A DNA stretch of 64,000 bases, from the NCBI GenBank assembly GCA_964374095.1, contig CAYJXJ010000002.1:1-64000 (forward strand). The letters are read 5' to 3'. Source of the DNA: CAYJXJ01 sp964374095. GTDB lineage: Bacteria > Elusimicrobiota > Elusimicrobia > UBA1565 > UBA9628. Each line of letters starts with the position of its first letter. Positions within the stretch are counted from its first letter, which is position 1. The notes beneath the pieces are model-generated. The model was given only the letters and a program-made list of their open reading frames with translations, was not told the DNA's origin and did no database searches. Made by a program: the position numbers and the translations under genes. Below, piece by piece: positions 53,357-62,075 of the stretch.

Positions 53357-54406
53357 ATGCCTGACGCTCAAGCATCTCCCGATCGCGTCAGGCGCCATGC
53401 GCTGCCGCGCCAGGTGCCCGCAGCGCGTTCCAAATCCGGACTCTGGCTCGTCACCGGCGCCGCCGGGTTCATCGGCTCGCACATCGCCGAGGCCCTGGTC
53501 CGCGAGGGACGGCGGGTGCGAGTCCTCGACAACTTGTCGACCGGGAAGCTCGACCATATGGCCTCGTTCCGGGACCAGGTCGAATTCGTCAAAGGCGACA
53601 TCCGCGCCTTCGAGGATTGCCAACGCGCGGTCCAGGGGACCGAAGTCGTCATCCATCAGGCCGCCATCCGTTCGGTCCCCAAGTCCGTCGACCGGCCTCT
53701 CGATTCCAACGACACCAACATCACCGGGACCCTCAATATGCTCATGGCGGCCAGGGAGGCGGGCACCCGGCGCTTCGTTTACGCCTCCTCCTCGTCGGTC
53801 TACGGCGAGGCCAAGACCTTTCCTCAAAGGGAGATCCAGCGTCCCGAGCCGGTGTCGCCCTACGCGGTCTCCAAGCTCGCGGGGGAGCACTACGCCGTCA
53901 TCTTCGCGCGCGAGTTCGGGCTCGAGACGGTGAGCTTGAGGTATTTCAACGTCTTCGGGCCGCGCCAGGATCCGGAGTCGATGTACTCCGCGGTCATTCC
54001 GCGGTTCATGGAGCAGGCCTACCGCGAGGAGCCCCTGGAGATGCATTGGGACGGCCGCCAGAGCCGCGACTTCACCCACATCGCCAATGTCGTGTCGGCT
54101 AATCTGCTGGCGGCGCGGACCCGCCGCGGGATCGGCGAGACCTTCAACATCGCCAACGGCCGTCCCTACTCCCTCCTCGACATCGTCAAGGCGATCGAGG
54201 GCATCGTGGGGAGGAAGCTCGCCCTGGCCCGTCACCCGAAGCGCAAGGGCGACGTCCGCAAGACCTTCGCCGATATCTCACGGGCCCGGCGCGAGCTGGG
54301 CTACAAGCCGGTCCTGGGGCTCGAGGAAGGCCTTCGCGACACCTGGGCGTATTTCGAGAAGGTCTACTTCGCGGGCCGCAAGACGCCCGCCGCCGCCGCT
54401 GCGTGA
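53357..54406 (+). CDS. NAD-dependent sugar-nucleotide epimerase/dehydratase
   Basis: The 349-residue short-chain dehydrogenase has an N-terminal extension of about 28 residues, the NAD site VTGAAGFIGSHIAEAL, the catalytic SSSSVYG and YAVSKLAGEHY (YxxxK) and the RYFNVFGPRQ segment. It is closest in pattern to UDP-glucose/UDP-N-acetylglucosamine 4-epimerases (WbpP/GalE type). It supplies sugars for envelope polysaccharide together with rmlA and rmlB. Its stop overlaps the rmlB GTG start. Confidence 0.9.
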   Translation: MPDAQASPDRVRRHALPRQVPAARSKSGLWLVTGAAGFIGSHIAEALVREGRRVRVLDNLSTGKLDHMASFRDQVEFVKGDIRAFEDCQRAVQGTEVVIHQAAIRSVPKSVDRPLDSNDTNITGTLNMLMAAREAGTRRFVYASSSSVYGEAKTFPQREIQRPEPVSPYAVSKLAGEHYAVIFAREFGLETVSLRYFNVFGPRQDPESMYSAVIPRFMEQAYREEPLEMHWDGRQSRDFTHIANVVSANLLAARTRRGIGETFNIANGRPYSLLDIVKAIEGIVGRKLALARHPKRKGDVRKTFADISRARRELGYKPVLGLEEGLRDTWAYFEKVYFAGRKTPAAAAA

Positions 54407-55428
54407 AGCTGCTGGTCACCGGCGGGCTGGGCTTCATCGGATCCAATTTCATCCGCCATATCCTCGAGCGCCGCAAGTCGTGGAGCGTCGTCAACCTCGA
54501 TAAGCGCACCTACGCTGGAAATCCCGCCAATCTCGCCGAGTTCGCGCGCCATCCGCGCTATCGCTGGGTCAGGGCCGACATCGGCGACGCGCGGGCCGCG
54601 GAGCGGTGCATGGCCGGCGCCGACGCCGTGGTCCATTTCGCGGCCGAGAGCCACGTCGACCGCTCCATCCTCGACGCCTCGGCCTTCATCGAGACAAACG
54701 TCGCCGGGACCTACGTCCTTTTGGAATGCGCCCGCCGCCTGGCGGTCGGACGATTCCTCCATGTCTCCACCGACGAGGTCTACGGGAGCGTGCCGGGCGG
54801 CCGCCAGTCCATGGAGACCGATCCCCTGGAACCCAACAGCCCCTACGCCGCGTCGAAGGCCGCCGCGGACCTCCTCGTGAGGTCGTTCGTGGCGACCCAT
54901 GGCCTGCCGGCCATCGTGACCCGGGCCTCCAATAATTTCGGCCCTTACCAGTTCCCCGAGAAGGCCCTGCCGCTCTTGATCACCAACCTCATGCAGGACC
55001 AGCCCTTCCCGCTTTACGGCGACGGCCTGAACGTGCGCGATTGGGTCTACGTGACCGACCACGTTCGCGCCATCGAGCTTGTCCTGCTCAAGGGCAAGGA
55101 TGGGGAGATTTACAACATCGGGGGAACTCATTCCTGCGCCAACCGCGAGTTGGTCGAACGCGTGCTGGGCCTCATGGGCAAGCCCGAGACCCTCATCCGC
55201 CCCGTGCCGGACCGGCCTGGGCATGACCGCCGCTATGCCTTGAACTGCGGCAAGCTTCGCAAGAACCTCGGATTCAAGCACGCCTTCGGCTTCGAGGAGG
55301 CCCTCCGTCGGACGATCGCCTGGTATCGGGACCATGAGTCGTGGTGGCGGCCACTAAAAAAGTCGGTCGACTACAAGGGCTATTACGGCCGTCAGTACGC
55401 CCGCGGGCTGGCGGCGGCCAAGGCATGA
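54403..55428 (+). CDS. rmlB: dTDP-glucose 4,6-dehydratase
   Basis: The 341-residue enzyme makes dTDP-4-keto-6-deoxyglucose. It shows VTGGLGFIGSNFIRHIL, the active-site STDEVYGSV and YAASKAAADLLVRS, and SNNFGPYQFPEKALPLLITN, typical of RmlB. GTG start overlapping the previous stop (GTGA). With rmlA 2.9 kb upstream it covers the first two steps of the rhamnose route; rmlC and rmlD are not in the window. Confidence 0.95.
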   Translation: MKLLVTGGLGFIGSNFIRHILERRKSWSVVNLDKRTYAGNPANLAEFARHPRYRWVRADIGDARAAERCMAGADAVVHFAAESHVDRSILDASAFIETNVAGTYVLLECARRLAVGRFLHVSTDEVYGSVPGGRQSMETDPLEPNSPYAASKAAADLLVRSFVATHGLPAIVTRASNNFGPYQFPEKALPLLITNLMQDQPFPLYGDGLNVRDWVYVTDHVRAIELVLLKGKDGEIYNIGGTHSCANRELVERVLGLMGKPETLIRPVPDRPGHDRRYALNCGKLRKNLGFKHAFGFEEALRRTIAWYRDHESWWRPLKKSVDYKGYYGRQYARGLAAAKA

Positions 55429-55440
55429 CTGAAGGAAATG

Positions 55441-55471
55441 CCTGCCCTTCCGAATACAATGGAGGGGCAGG
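55441..55471 (+). repeat. Leader hairpin, copy 3, before thymidine kinase
   Basis: CCTGCCCTTCC and GGAGGGGCAGG form an 11-pair stem (one G-T pair) around a 9-base loop. It and the following GTCCGAAGGAT match the leader of the gene at 9770; the distance from stem end to start codon is similar (24 versus 26 bases). Confidence 0.65.
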
Positions 55472-55495
55472 TCCGAAGGATACCGGGGAAGAACC

Positions 55496-56092
55496 ATGAC
55501 CCGGCGCAAAACCGCCGACGGCCACCGCCCGCCTCTGCCCCTGCACGGCTGGGGCGGGGGAGGCTGGATCGAGGCCGTGGTCGGGAGCATGTTCTCGGGC
55601 AAGACCCAGGAGCTGATCCGCCGCCTGCGCCTGGCCGCCATCGCCCGGCAGAAAATTCAGGTCTTTAACTCCAGCCTCGACACCCGCTACTCCAAGGACC
55701 ACATCGTCTCGCACGACCTGGCCAAAACCCCCTCGCGGTCGGTCGCCAACGCCCGCGATATTCTCAAGTGCGTCGATCCGGACACGCAGGTGGTGGGCAT
55801 CGACGAGGTGCAGTTCTTCGGCCCCGAAATCGTGGAGGTCTGCGAGGAGCTCGCCGACCAGGGCCGGCGCGTGATCGTCGCCGGCCTGGATCAGGATTAT
55901 AAGGGCCAGCCCTTCGAGGCCACCTGCCGCATCATGGGCATCGCCGAGTTCGTGACCAAGAACCTCGCGGTCTGTTCGGCCTGCGGCTCCCCCGCCAACC
56001 GTTCCCAGCGCCTCTCCGCGACCCGCCGGCGCATCGAGGTCGGCGCCACGGGCAAGTACGAGGCGCGCTGCCGCCGGTGTTTTAGGCGGTAG
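55496..56092 (+). CDS. tdk: Thymidine kinase
   Basis: The 198-residue type II thymidine kinase phosphorylates thymidine in the salvage pathway. It shows the P-loop VVGSMFSGKTQELIRR, the DEVQFF catalytic segment, and the zinc ribbon with CSACGS and CRRCF. An N-terminal extension of about 24 residues precedes the core. It ends 84 bases before a convergent gene. Confidence 0.94.
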   Translation: MTRRKTADGHRPPLPLHGWGGGGWIEAVVGSMFSGKTQELIRRLRLAAIARQKIQVFNSSLDTRYSKDHIVSHDLAKTPSRSVANARDILKCVDPDTQVVGIDEVQFFGPEIVEVCEELADQGRRVIVAGLDQDYKGQPFEATCRIMGIAEFVTKNLAVCSACGSPANRSQRLSATRRRIEVGATGKYEARCRRCFRR

Positions 56093-56138
56093 GCGGACTC
56101 GATCGGTACTCGGCTCGACTCCCACATTTGCTAGCAAA

Positions 56139-56158
56139 GGCCCATGCGGTTCTGGGCC
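56139..56158. terminator. Stem-loop between convergent thymidine kinase and HEAT genes
   Basis: GGCCCA-(8)-TGGGCC forms a 6-pair stem between two genes that end toward each other; it could act in both directions, but no T-tract is present. Confidence 0.35.
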
Positions 56159-56175
56159 CTCCCGGGTGATGCCGC

Positions 56176-59100
56176 CTAATCGGCGGGGATCGCCGACTTC
56201 GCGTAGGCCGCGTTGGCCCGGACCGAGGGGTCGGGGTCCTGCAGGAGGCTCTCAATCGCGGCCCGAAATCGCCTGCGCTCGCCGGAGAGCGGGCCCTGGA
56301 CCGCGCCCAGGGCGGCGGGGGCGGCCGCCCTGACCCTAACGTCGGGGTCCGAGAAGGCGCGCTCGAGCAAGCCGACGACCGCCGGGTCCCAGGATTGGGC
56401 CGCGGCCTTGCCGGCCATGACCCGGGTCCGGGGCGATGGCGAGGCCAAGGCCTTCTCGATCTCGGCCGCCGCGGCGGGACCCATGCGGCCCAGGGCCTGG
56501 GCCGCGGCGTCGCGCGCCGGGGCGGACGGGTGCTCGAGCCTCGCGGCCAGAGCCGGCGCGTCCTCCGCCAGGCCGTGCTGACCCAGGCCCGCGAGCGCCG
56601 CCATCACCACCTCATCGTCGGCGTCCTCGAGGCTTTTCAGCAGGCCGGCTCGGGCCTTGGGGGCGAGGCTTCGCGTGGATTCAAGCTCGGCGGTCAATGC
56701 CGTCCGGTACGGTTGCGCCCGCCGGGAAAGGATCGCGAGGAAAGCTTCCAGAATCTCTTTGGGCACGGGCTCGGTCGGTGTGGGCAACGAATCCACGAAT
56801 GCCGCCCGCTCCGCGTCGGGAAGTCCGGGATCGAGGGCCAGAACGGATAAGAGTTCTCCCGGTCTTCGTAATCCCATGCCGGCGGCGGTGGAGGAGTCGA
56901 AGTTCACCCCGGCGACTTTCTCAAGAAGCACAAGCCGGCCCGGCTCCTCGCCGCGGTCCCAACTCCAGAGACCGCCCAAGCCCGCGGCGGCGTCGCGGCG
57001 CACGCGCCAGTCGGGATCACGGAGAGAAGAGAGAAGCGGCTCGATGGCTTGGGCGGCGTGACCGCCGCGCGCGACCCCTAGAAGGAGGGCCTTCCGAAGG
57101 CCTGCGGCCGCCGGAAGCTCTCCGAGGGCCCAGGCCGCGGCGCGGGGACCGCAGCTTGCAAGAAGGACGCGCAGCCAGATCATCTCGTCGAAGCGTTCCG
57201 GTGATAAATGGGCCGCGAGCTCCCCGCAGCGTTGGGCGGGCAGCGCCGCGAGTTCGCGCCGGGCGCGGCGGGGAACCGTCGCGTCGAGCCCCGCCGAGGA
57301 GGCGAGGTGCAATAGCGCGGGGAGGCGTTCCGGCCCCTGGAGGCCCTGGGCTTGCGACCAGAGGCTCTCGAGCACCATGCGCTCCCGAGTCGCCTGGGTT
57401 TCCCGCGCCGGGAAAGGGGGACGCTCCACCGGAAGGGACAGGCCTGGATCTAGAAGGAGCGCGGAGTCCCCATGAACGACTCCCCAGGGGCCCAGGCTCA
57501 GCCGCAGCGGTCCGGGGATGGGGGCGGCGGCAGTGGCGAAGCGCAGGCGGGCCGATCCGCGCACCGCGGCGATTCCGTAGCTGGGAGCGAAGCGGCGCAT
57601 GGCTCCCGAGCCAAACTCGGGGAGGGAGAGCTTGTTGCCTTCGCCCAGCACCACCGCTAGGCCATGCCCATTGGCGTCGCCGCGGCCGGTCCCCCAGTCG
57701 GCGCGGGCGGAATTGTCGTCCCCTCGAATGAGCGCATAGCCCGCGCCATAGTCCCAGCCGAAAGCCGGACCGACGCCCCAGTTATCAAGCCTGTTGCCGT
57801 TGCCGTCCATTTGTAGAAATCCCAAGGCCGCGTGCACCCCGGCCCCTTGGGAATAGCGGCGGGCGATCAGTTTGTTGGCGTTTCCCTTGACCGCGAGCCC
57901 TCCGAGCCCATGCCAGTATCCCGACCCCTGCGCGAAGTAGCTGGCCTGCAGGGTATTGCGGTCCCCCGTAACCGCGGCCAAGCCTATCCCGCCGGCGGCG
58001 AAGGCGCGGGGCCCCAGACCCGCGCCCTGGCACAGGCTGAGCGCCGCCTCGGCCTCCCGGGGATCGGCGGTCTCCAGCCCGCAGGAGAGCGCGTTGCCGT
58101 CGCCGTTCTGTTTGAGGATGCCGACTCCGTTGGTGAATCCGAATCCCTGGCTGGCGAGGTGCGCGGCGATGGTTCCTCCCGACGACTCGGAGACCAGCAC
58201 CCCCGCGCCGAAGGCGCCGGCTCCCTGCGAGAAACGCCCGGAGGACAGGGTGTTGCTCCGTCCCGCGATCCAAGCCACGCCCGCGCCGAAAAAACCCGCG
58301 CCCAGCGACAGGTCGCCCGTCCGGATGGATTTGCGTCCCGCGGGATTGGGGAGGTAGAGAATCCCGATGCCGAAGACTCCGGAACCCGCGCCCCCGGCGT
58401 CCGGCGGGGATTCAATCGTGACCTCCGGAGAGAAATCCAGCACGACCCTGACCTGCCCCTCCTGGGCCGCGGCCACCGCCGACCGGTAGATGGTGGACTC
58501 GCCCGCCCGGATCAGCACCGCGACGTCGCGCAGTTCCGATGGAGTGAAGGTTCGGTGCGGCTGGGCCGAGACCAGCACGGCGCCCGCGGGGGTGACCCAC
58601 CGCCGTTCCCCGCCGTCCGGGCGGGCCAAGGACCGCAGCCGCGGCATGCCGGCTTCGATGGCTTGGCAAAGCCTCATGGCGGTCTTCGGAAGATGTCTCG
58701 CTGGAAAAAGGGAGGCCGCTTCGTAGCCGGCCGGGTTGGGCCGGGGTTTGGCCGGCGAGGCGAGTATTTCAGGGAACAGGGTCCGGTGGGCCTCCGAGCG
58801 CCCTTGCGGGGAAAGGGCTGCCAGGCTGTCCCGCAACGACCGCCGGGCCGTCTCCACCGCCTCGGCGATGGCGGAGACCTCCTTCCCGGCGTCTCCCCAA
58901 GCCTGGAGAATGCCGGGCAGCAGCTCCCGCGGTTCGCCGCTGGAAGGGGGGGGCCCCTTGCCGTCCAACCAGGCCGCCGCCGCCGACAAGAGGGCGGCCG
59001 GAGTCCGGGACAGGCCCGCCTCCCTCGACCAACTCTCCGCGACCGCGGCCAGCCCGAGGGGGCTTTTCAGATGGCGCTCGACGGTGGGCAGCGTCAGGCG

Positions 59101-59250
59101 CGTCTCCCAGCGGTCGGGCCGGAGGTCTAGGTCCTCGCGCGACACGCCGATCGCCGCAAGCGCGGCCTCCAGGGCTTCCGAGGGCTCGGCGGGATTCACC
59201 GGCTGGGCGCCGGCCAGCGCCGCGAGCAGGAGTGGGACAAGGGGCGTCAA
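56176..59250 (-). CDS. Secreted glycine-rich repeat / HEAT-repeat protein linked to Tol-Pal
   Basis: The 1024-residue protein starts with a TTG overlapping the tolB stop (TTGA) and a signal peptide (LVPLLLAALAGAQ). After an unassigned region (to about 275) comes a run of about eight units of roughly 30 residues with the pattern SQGAG-x-FGAGVL...GN-x-L (residues about 275-560). They resemble turns of a right-handed beta-solenoid. Then follow linker and HEAT repeats (about 690-1024: DPDWRVRRDAAAGLGGL, SDPDVRVRAAAPAALG, DPDPSVRANAAYAKSA). I do not know the family. Position at the end of pal-cpoB-tolB suggests an envelope scaffold role. The longer in-frame extension to 60522 is a tolB shadow. Confidence 0.8.
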   Translation of the reverse strand: MTPLVPLLLAALAGAQPVNPAEPSEALEAALAAIGVSREDLDLRPDRWETRLTLPTVERHLKSPLGLAAVAESWSREAGLSRTPAALLSAAAAWLDGKGPPPSSGEPRELLPGILQAWGDAGKEVSAIAEAVETARRSLRDSLAALSPQGRSEAHRTLFPEILASPAKPRPNPAGYEAASLFPARHLPKTAMRLCQAIEAGMPRLRSLARPDGGERRWVTPAGAVLVSAQPHRTFTPSELRDVAVLIRAGESTIYRSAVAAAQEGQVRVVLDFSPEVTIESPPDAGGAGSGVFGIGILYLPNPAGRKSIRTGDLSLGAGFFGAGVAWIAGRSNTLSSGRFSQGAGAFGAGVLVSESSGGTIAAHLASQGFGFTNGVGILKQNGDGNALSCGLETADPREAEAALSLCQGAGLGPRAFAAGGIGLAAVTGDRNTLQASYFAQGSGYWHGLGGLAVKGNANKLIARRYSQGAGVHAALGFLQMDGNGNRLDNWGVGPAFGWDYGAGYALIRGDDNSARADWGTGRGDANGHGLAVVLGEGNKLSLPEFGSGAMRRFAPSYGIAAVRGSARLRFATAAAPIPGPLRLSLGPWGVVHGDSALLLDPGLSLPVERPPFPARETQATRERMVLESLWSQAQGLQGPERLPALLHLASSAGLDATVPRRARRELAALPAQRCGELAAHLSPERFDEMIWLRVLLASCGPRAAAWALGELPAAAGLRKALLLGVARGGHAAQAIEPLLSSLRDPDWRVRRDAAAGLGGLWSWDRGEEPGRLVLLEKVAGVNFDSSTAAGMGLRRPGELLSVLALDPGLPDAERAAFVDSLPTPTEPVPKEILEAFLAILSRRAQPYRTALTAELESTRSLAPKARAGLLKSLEDADDEVVMAALAGLGQHGLAEDAPALAARLEHPSAPARDAAAQALGRMGPAAAAEIEKALASPSPRTRVMAGKAAAQSWDPAVVGLLERAFSDPDVRVRAAAPAALGAVQGPLSGERRRFRAAIESLLQDPDPSVRANAAYAKSAIPAD

Positions 59251-60548
59251 TGCGACCAGTGCGGCGTGAAGCTCGAGCCGGGAATGTCGAGGAGCCGGTG
59301 GGGTGCCGAGCCGTCGGCGTCCATGACGTAGACCTGGGGCCGCCTTCCGTCCCGGTTCGAGACGAAGGCGATGAAGCGTCCATCGGGAGACCAACTCGGA
59401 TCCTCGTTGGAGCCGGCGCCCCGGGTGAGCTGGCGGACCTGCGTGCCCGTGACGTCGACGAGGAATATGTCGATGGCGTCCTTGGCGCGGGCGCGGCCGG
59501 CGAACGCGATCCACTCGCCCGTCGGGGACCACGCCGGGGAGTCGCTCCAGTTCATCTGGGTCAGCCGGCGGGTGCGCTGGGTGGTCAGATTGAGGGTATA
59601 GACTTGGGGGTTGCCGGAACGGTCCGAGACGAAGGCGACCTGCCCCGCGTCGGGAGAAAAGGTCGGCGAGGTGTCGACGCCGAAGTGCTGGGTGAGCCGG
59701 GTCAGGGTCCCGTCGATCAGCGATTTCTGGTAGAGGTTGGGGCTCTTCTGCCGGGAGAGGGTCAGGAGCATGAGGGTTCCATCCGGGGAAAATCCCCCGG
59801 CGAGATTGAGGCCCTGCTCGACCGAGAAGGGACGGGGACGCATGGTTTCGAGGTCCAGGAGGAAGAGATCGGGATTGCCGTCGCGGTAGCTCGTGAAGGC
59901 GACGAGGCGGCGGTTGGGGGAGAGGCGAGGCAGGAGAGCGATGGATTTGTCGGAGGTGAGGCGCCGGACATTGGCCCCGTCGTAGTCCGCGATGTAGATT
60001 TCCTTGTGCCCCGTCTGGCTGTTGGCGAAGGCGATCTGGGTGTGGGCGATGCCGGGACGGCCGGCCAGGGACTGCACCACGTCGTCGGCGACGCGGTGGG
60101 CGAGGGAGCGCCAGTGGGCCGTCTGTTGCCGGTAGTACCTTTCGAAGACGGGCTCGCCCGACGCCACTTCGGTCAGGCGCACCATGAGGCTGAGTTCCGC
60201 CGCGGCCTTGCCCGCCGCCGGCAGAGAGGCCCGCGCGGTCAGCAGCCACCCCGCGCCCCGCGCCTTCCAGTCTCCCAGTATCGAGACGAGATTGTCTCCG
60301 GTGAAGGGGGGGCCCTGCTCGACCAGGCGGAAATGCCTGGAAAACCGCAGGTCCTCCCGCACGACGTTCTGCACGTCTCGGGCCGCCAGCGCGGCCGGGC
60401 CCGACGCCGGGTCCTGGGCGAAAAACGGCGCCAGCCCCAGGCCGAGGGCCGTGGCTCCCGGACCGCCCGCCAGCGTGATGGTGACCTCGGTCGCGCCGGC
60501 CGGGGGGAGCAGGCACAGCCACAGCCCCAAAGGCAGGAGGGGCCCCAT
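59247..60548 (-). CDS. tolB: Tol-Pal system protein TolB
   Basis: The 433-residue periplasmic protein has a signal peptide, an N-terminal alpha/beta domain (about 20-170) and a C-terminal six-bladed propeller with typical repeats (SYRDGNPDLFLLDL, SDRSGNPQVYTLNL, WSPDGRFIAFVSNRDG). TolB links Pal to the inner-membrane Tol complex and keeps the outer membrane attached during division. It starts four bases after cpoB. Confidence 0.93.
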   Translation of the reverse strand: MGPLLPLGLWLCLLPPAGATEVTITLAGGPGATALGLGLAPFFAQDPASGPAALAARDVQNVVREDLRFSRHFRLVEQGPPFTGDNLVSILGDWKARGAGWLLTARASLPAAGKAAAELSLMVRLTEVASGEPVFERYYRQQTAHWRSLAHRVADDVVQSLAGRPGIAHTQIAFANSQTGHKEIYIADYDGANVRRLTSDKSIALLPRLSPNRRLVAFTSYRDGNPDLFLLDLETMRPRPFSVEQGLNLAGGFSPDGTLMLLTLSRQKSPNLYQKSLIDGTLTRLTQHFGVDTSPTFSPDAGQVAFVSDRSGNPQVYTLNLTTQRTRRLTQMNWSDSPAWSPTGEWIAFAGRARAKDAIDIFLVDVTGTQVRQLTRGAGSNEDPSWSPDGRFIAFVSNRDGRRPQVYVMDADGSAPHRLLDIPGSSFTPHWSH

Positions 60549-60552
60549 CGCG

Positions 60553-61359
60553 CTAGCGGCGGGGCTTGGCGCGCGCTTCCTTTGGCAGCTGGCGCAGTTG
60601 TTCCGAGGCGGCCTTCGCCTCGGGGCTGCGCGGGAAGTCGGCGCTGATGGATTCGAGGTATTGGCGAGCCTCCGGGAGGTCCCGCTTGAGGTTGATCAGG
60701 CAAAGCGCGTAGAGAAGGCGCGCGGAGGGTATCATGGAGCTTTTCGGGTAGCGCTCCAAGACCAGGGCGAACTGGCGCCCCGCCGCCTCCCACCGCTTCT
60801 GCCCGTAGTAGGCGTCGGCCAGGTTGTAGGTCGCGATATCGGCCAGGGCGCCGGAGGGGTGGCGGGAGAGGTAGTCCTCGAACCCCTTCGCGGCGAGGGC
60901 GTAATCCTTCCGCGCCAGCCGCACTTCGGCCGTGTGGAAGAGCTCCGTCGGGCTCGAGGCGGGCGTTTCCAGGGCCGCCTTGAGCTCGGCGTCCTTGCGC
61001 GCGGAGTCCTTGGCGAGGTTCTCGCCCAACGCCGAGACCTTGTTGCTGACGGAAGACCCGACCGAACTGATGCCCGAGGCCAAGTCGTCCATCTTGGAGG
61101 CCAGGCGGTCCAGGCTGCCCTGCAGGGTCTGAGCGGCTTCTCCGAACGCCGAAATCTCGCCGCGCAGCTGCTTCATGCTCACCGACAGGTCGGCCTGGTT
61201 GGCCTGGAGATTGGTTATGGTCTTTTTGAGGTCCCCGATCTGGTGGCGCAGTTCTCCGGTCTCGCTTTCAAGCTGGAGCATGTCCTGCTGCGTGGCGACA
61301 CAGCCCGACAGCGCCGCCAAGACCCCCAGGAGCGGCGCCGCGGACGTCCGCAGTCTCAC
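60553..61359 (-). CDS. CpoB/YbgF-like lipoprotein with coiled coil and TPR
   Basis: The 268-residue protein begins with GTG overlapping the pal stop codon (GTGA). It has a lipoprotein signal (LLGVLAALSGC), a heptad coiled coil (about 25-125) and TPR-like repeats near the C-terminus (LARKDYALAAKGFEDYLSRHP, KRWEAAGRQFALVLERYPKS), the architecture of YbgF/CpoB, which coordinates Tol-Pal with murein synthesis. The YbgF of E. coli has no lipid anchor; here a lipobox is present. Confidence 0.88.
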   Translation of the reverse strand: MRLRTSAAPLLGVLAALSGCVATQQDMLQLESETGELRHQIGDLKKTITNLQANQADLSVSMKQLRGEISAFGEAAQTLQGSLDRLASKMDDLASGISSVGSSVSNKVSALGENLAKDSARKDAELKAALETPASSPTELFHTAEVRLARKDYALAAKGFEDYLSRHPSGALADIATYNLADAYYGQKRWEAAGRQFALVLERYPKSSMIPSARLLYALCLINLKRDLPEARQYLESISADFPRSPEAKAASEQLRQLPKEARAKPRR

Positions 61360-61928
61360 CGCGTGTGGCTGTTGGGCGTCCCCGCGGAGGCGGTCCGCGA
61401 CCGCACCCGCGTTTCGGCCCGGCGGTTGCGGGACCAGCAGTCCTCGGTGGCGTCGGTGCATAGGGCGTTCTCCTCGCCGTAGGAGATCGTCGCGATGCGC
61501 CCGCCCGCGACGCCCAAGCGGATGTAATAGTCGCGCACTTCCTTGGCGCGGTTCTGTCCCAGGGCCAGGTTGTACTCGATGGTTCCGCGCTCGTCGCAGT
61601 GGCCGGAGACCAGAACCTCGACGTCGCGGTGCTCGCCGAGGTAGGCGGCGTTTTTCTTCAGATTGTCGAGCGATTCGCCCTGCAGGGAGTAGCTGTCGTA
61701 ATCGAACCGGATCGGGGCGAGGTCGGGGATGCCGATGAACTCCGACCCGCGGAGGCTGGCCTCGGTCACGTCCACTCCCGGCGTGTAGGCGGGGCCCTTT
61801 TCGGTTTCGGAGGCTTGATCGCCGGCGCCGGAGGCGAGCCGCTTGCGCCGTTTGTTGGCCGGGCCGCAGGACACGACGCTCAGGGCCAGCACCGCGACCG
61901 CCAGCAGCCGCACCGATCTTTTCAACAT
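61356..61928 (-). CDS. pal: Peptidoglycan-associated lipoprotein Pal
   Basis: The 190-residue lipoprotein has a signal with lipobox (VLALSVVSC), a linker and an OmpA-like peptidoglycan-binding domain with IRFDYDSYSL, LVSGHCDERGTIEYNLALGQNRAKEV and ISYGEENAL. GGGAGG eight bases upstream fixes the ATG at 61928. It is the first gene of the operon; a TGC-TATGAT extended -10 box lies near 61970-61980. Confidence 0.94.
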   Translation of the reverse strand: MLKRSVRLLAVAVLALSVVSCGPANKRRKRLASGAGDQASETEKGPAYTPGVDVTEASLRGSEFIGIPDLAPIRFDYDSYSLQGESLDNLKKNAAYLGEHRDVEVLVSGHCDERGTIEYNLALGQNRAKEVRDYYIRLGVAGGRIATISYGEENALCTDATEDCWSRNRRAETRVRSRTASAGTPNSHTR

Positions 61929-61998
61929 TGGCAAGCCTCCCGGGGACGCCGAACCCCTTGCGCGCGCTATCATAGCACAAAATCGCCCCTTCCGCGCC

Positions 61999-62056
61999 TA
62001 GGCCTTTTGGACCAGATATGTATAGGTCCTTTGGTCCTTCCCATCTAGGTCCTTTG
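61999..62056. repeat. Three TAGG-Y-C-YTTTGG units phased at 23-24 bp
   Basis: TAGGCCTTTTGGACC (61999), TAGGTCCTTTGGTCC (62023) and TAGGTCCTTTG (62046) are direct repeats spaced 24 and 23 bases apart, i.e. on one face of the helix. They fill the gap between divergent pal and the phospholipase gene, and the last lies where a -35 element would be for the latter. A multi-site operator is the best guess. Confidence 0.6.
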
Positions 62057-62075
62057 TAGTGTAGACTAAAACTCG

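Noticed and set aside
56176..60522. Single 1448-codon minus-strand frame
   Set aside because: Its first 424 codons overlap tolB in another frame and are low-complexity; the real gene starts at the TTG at 59250.
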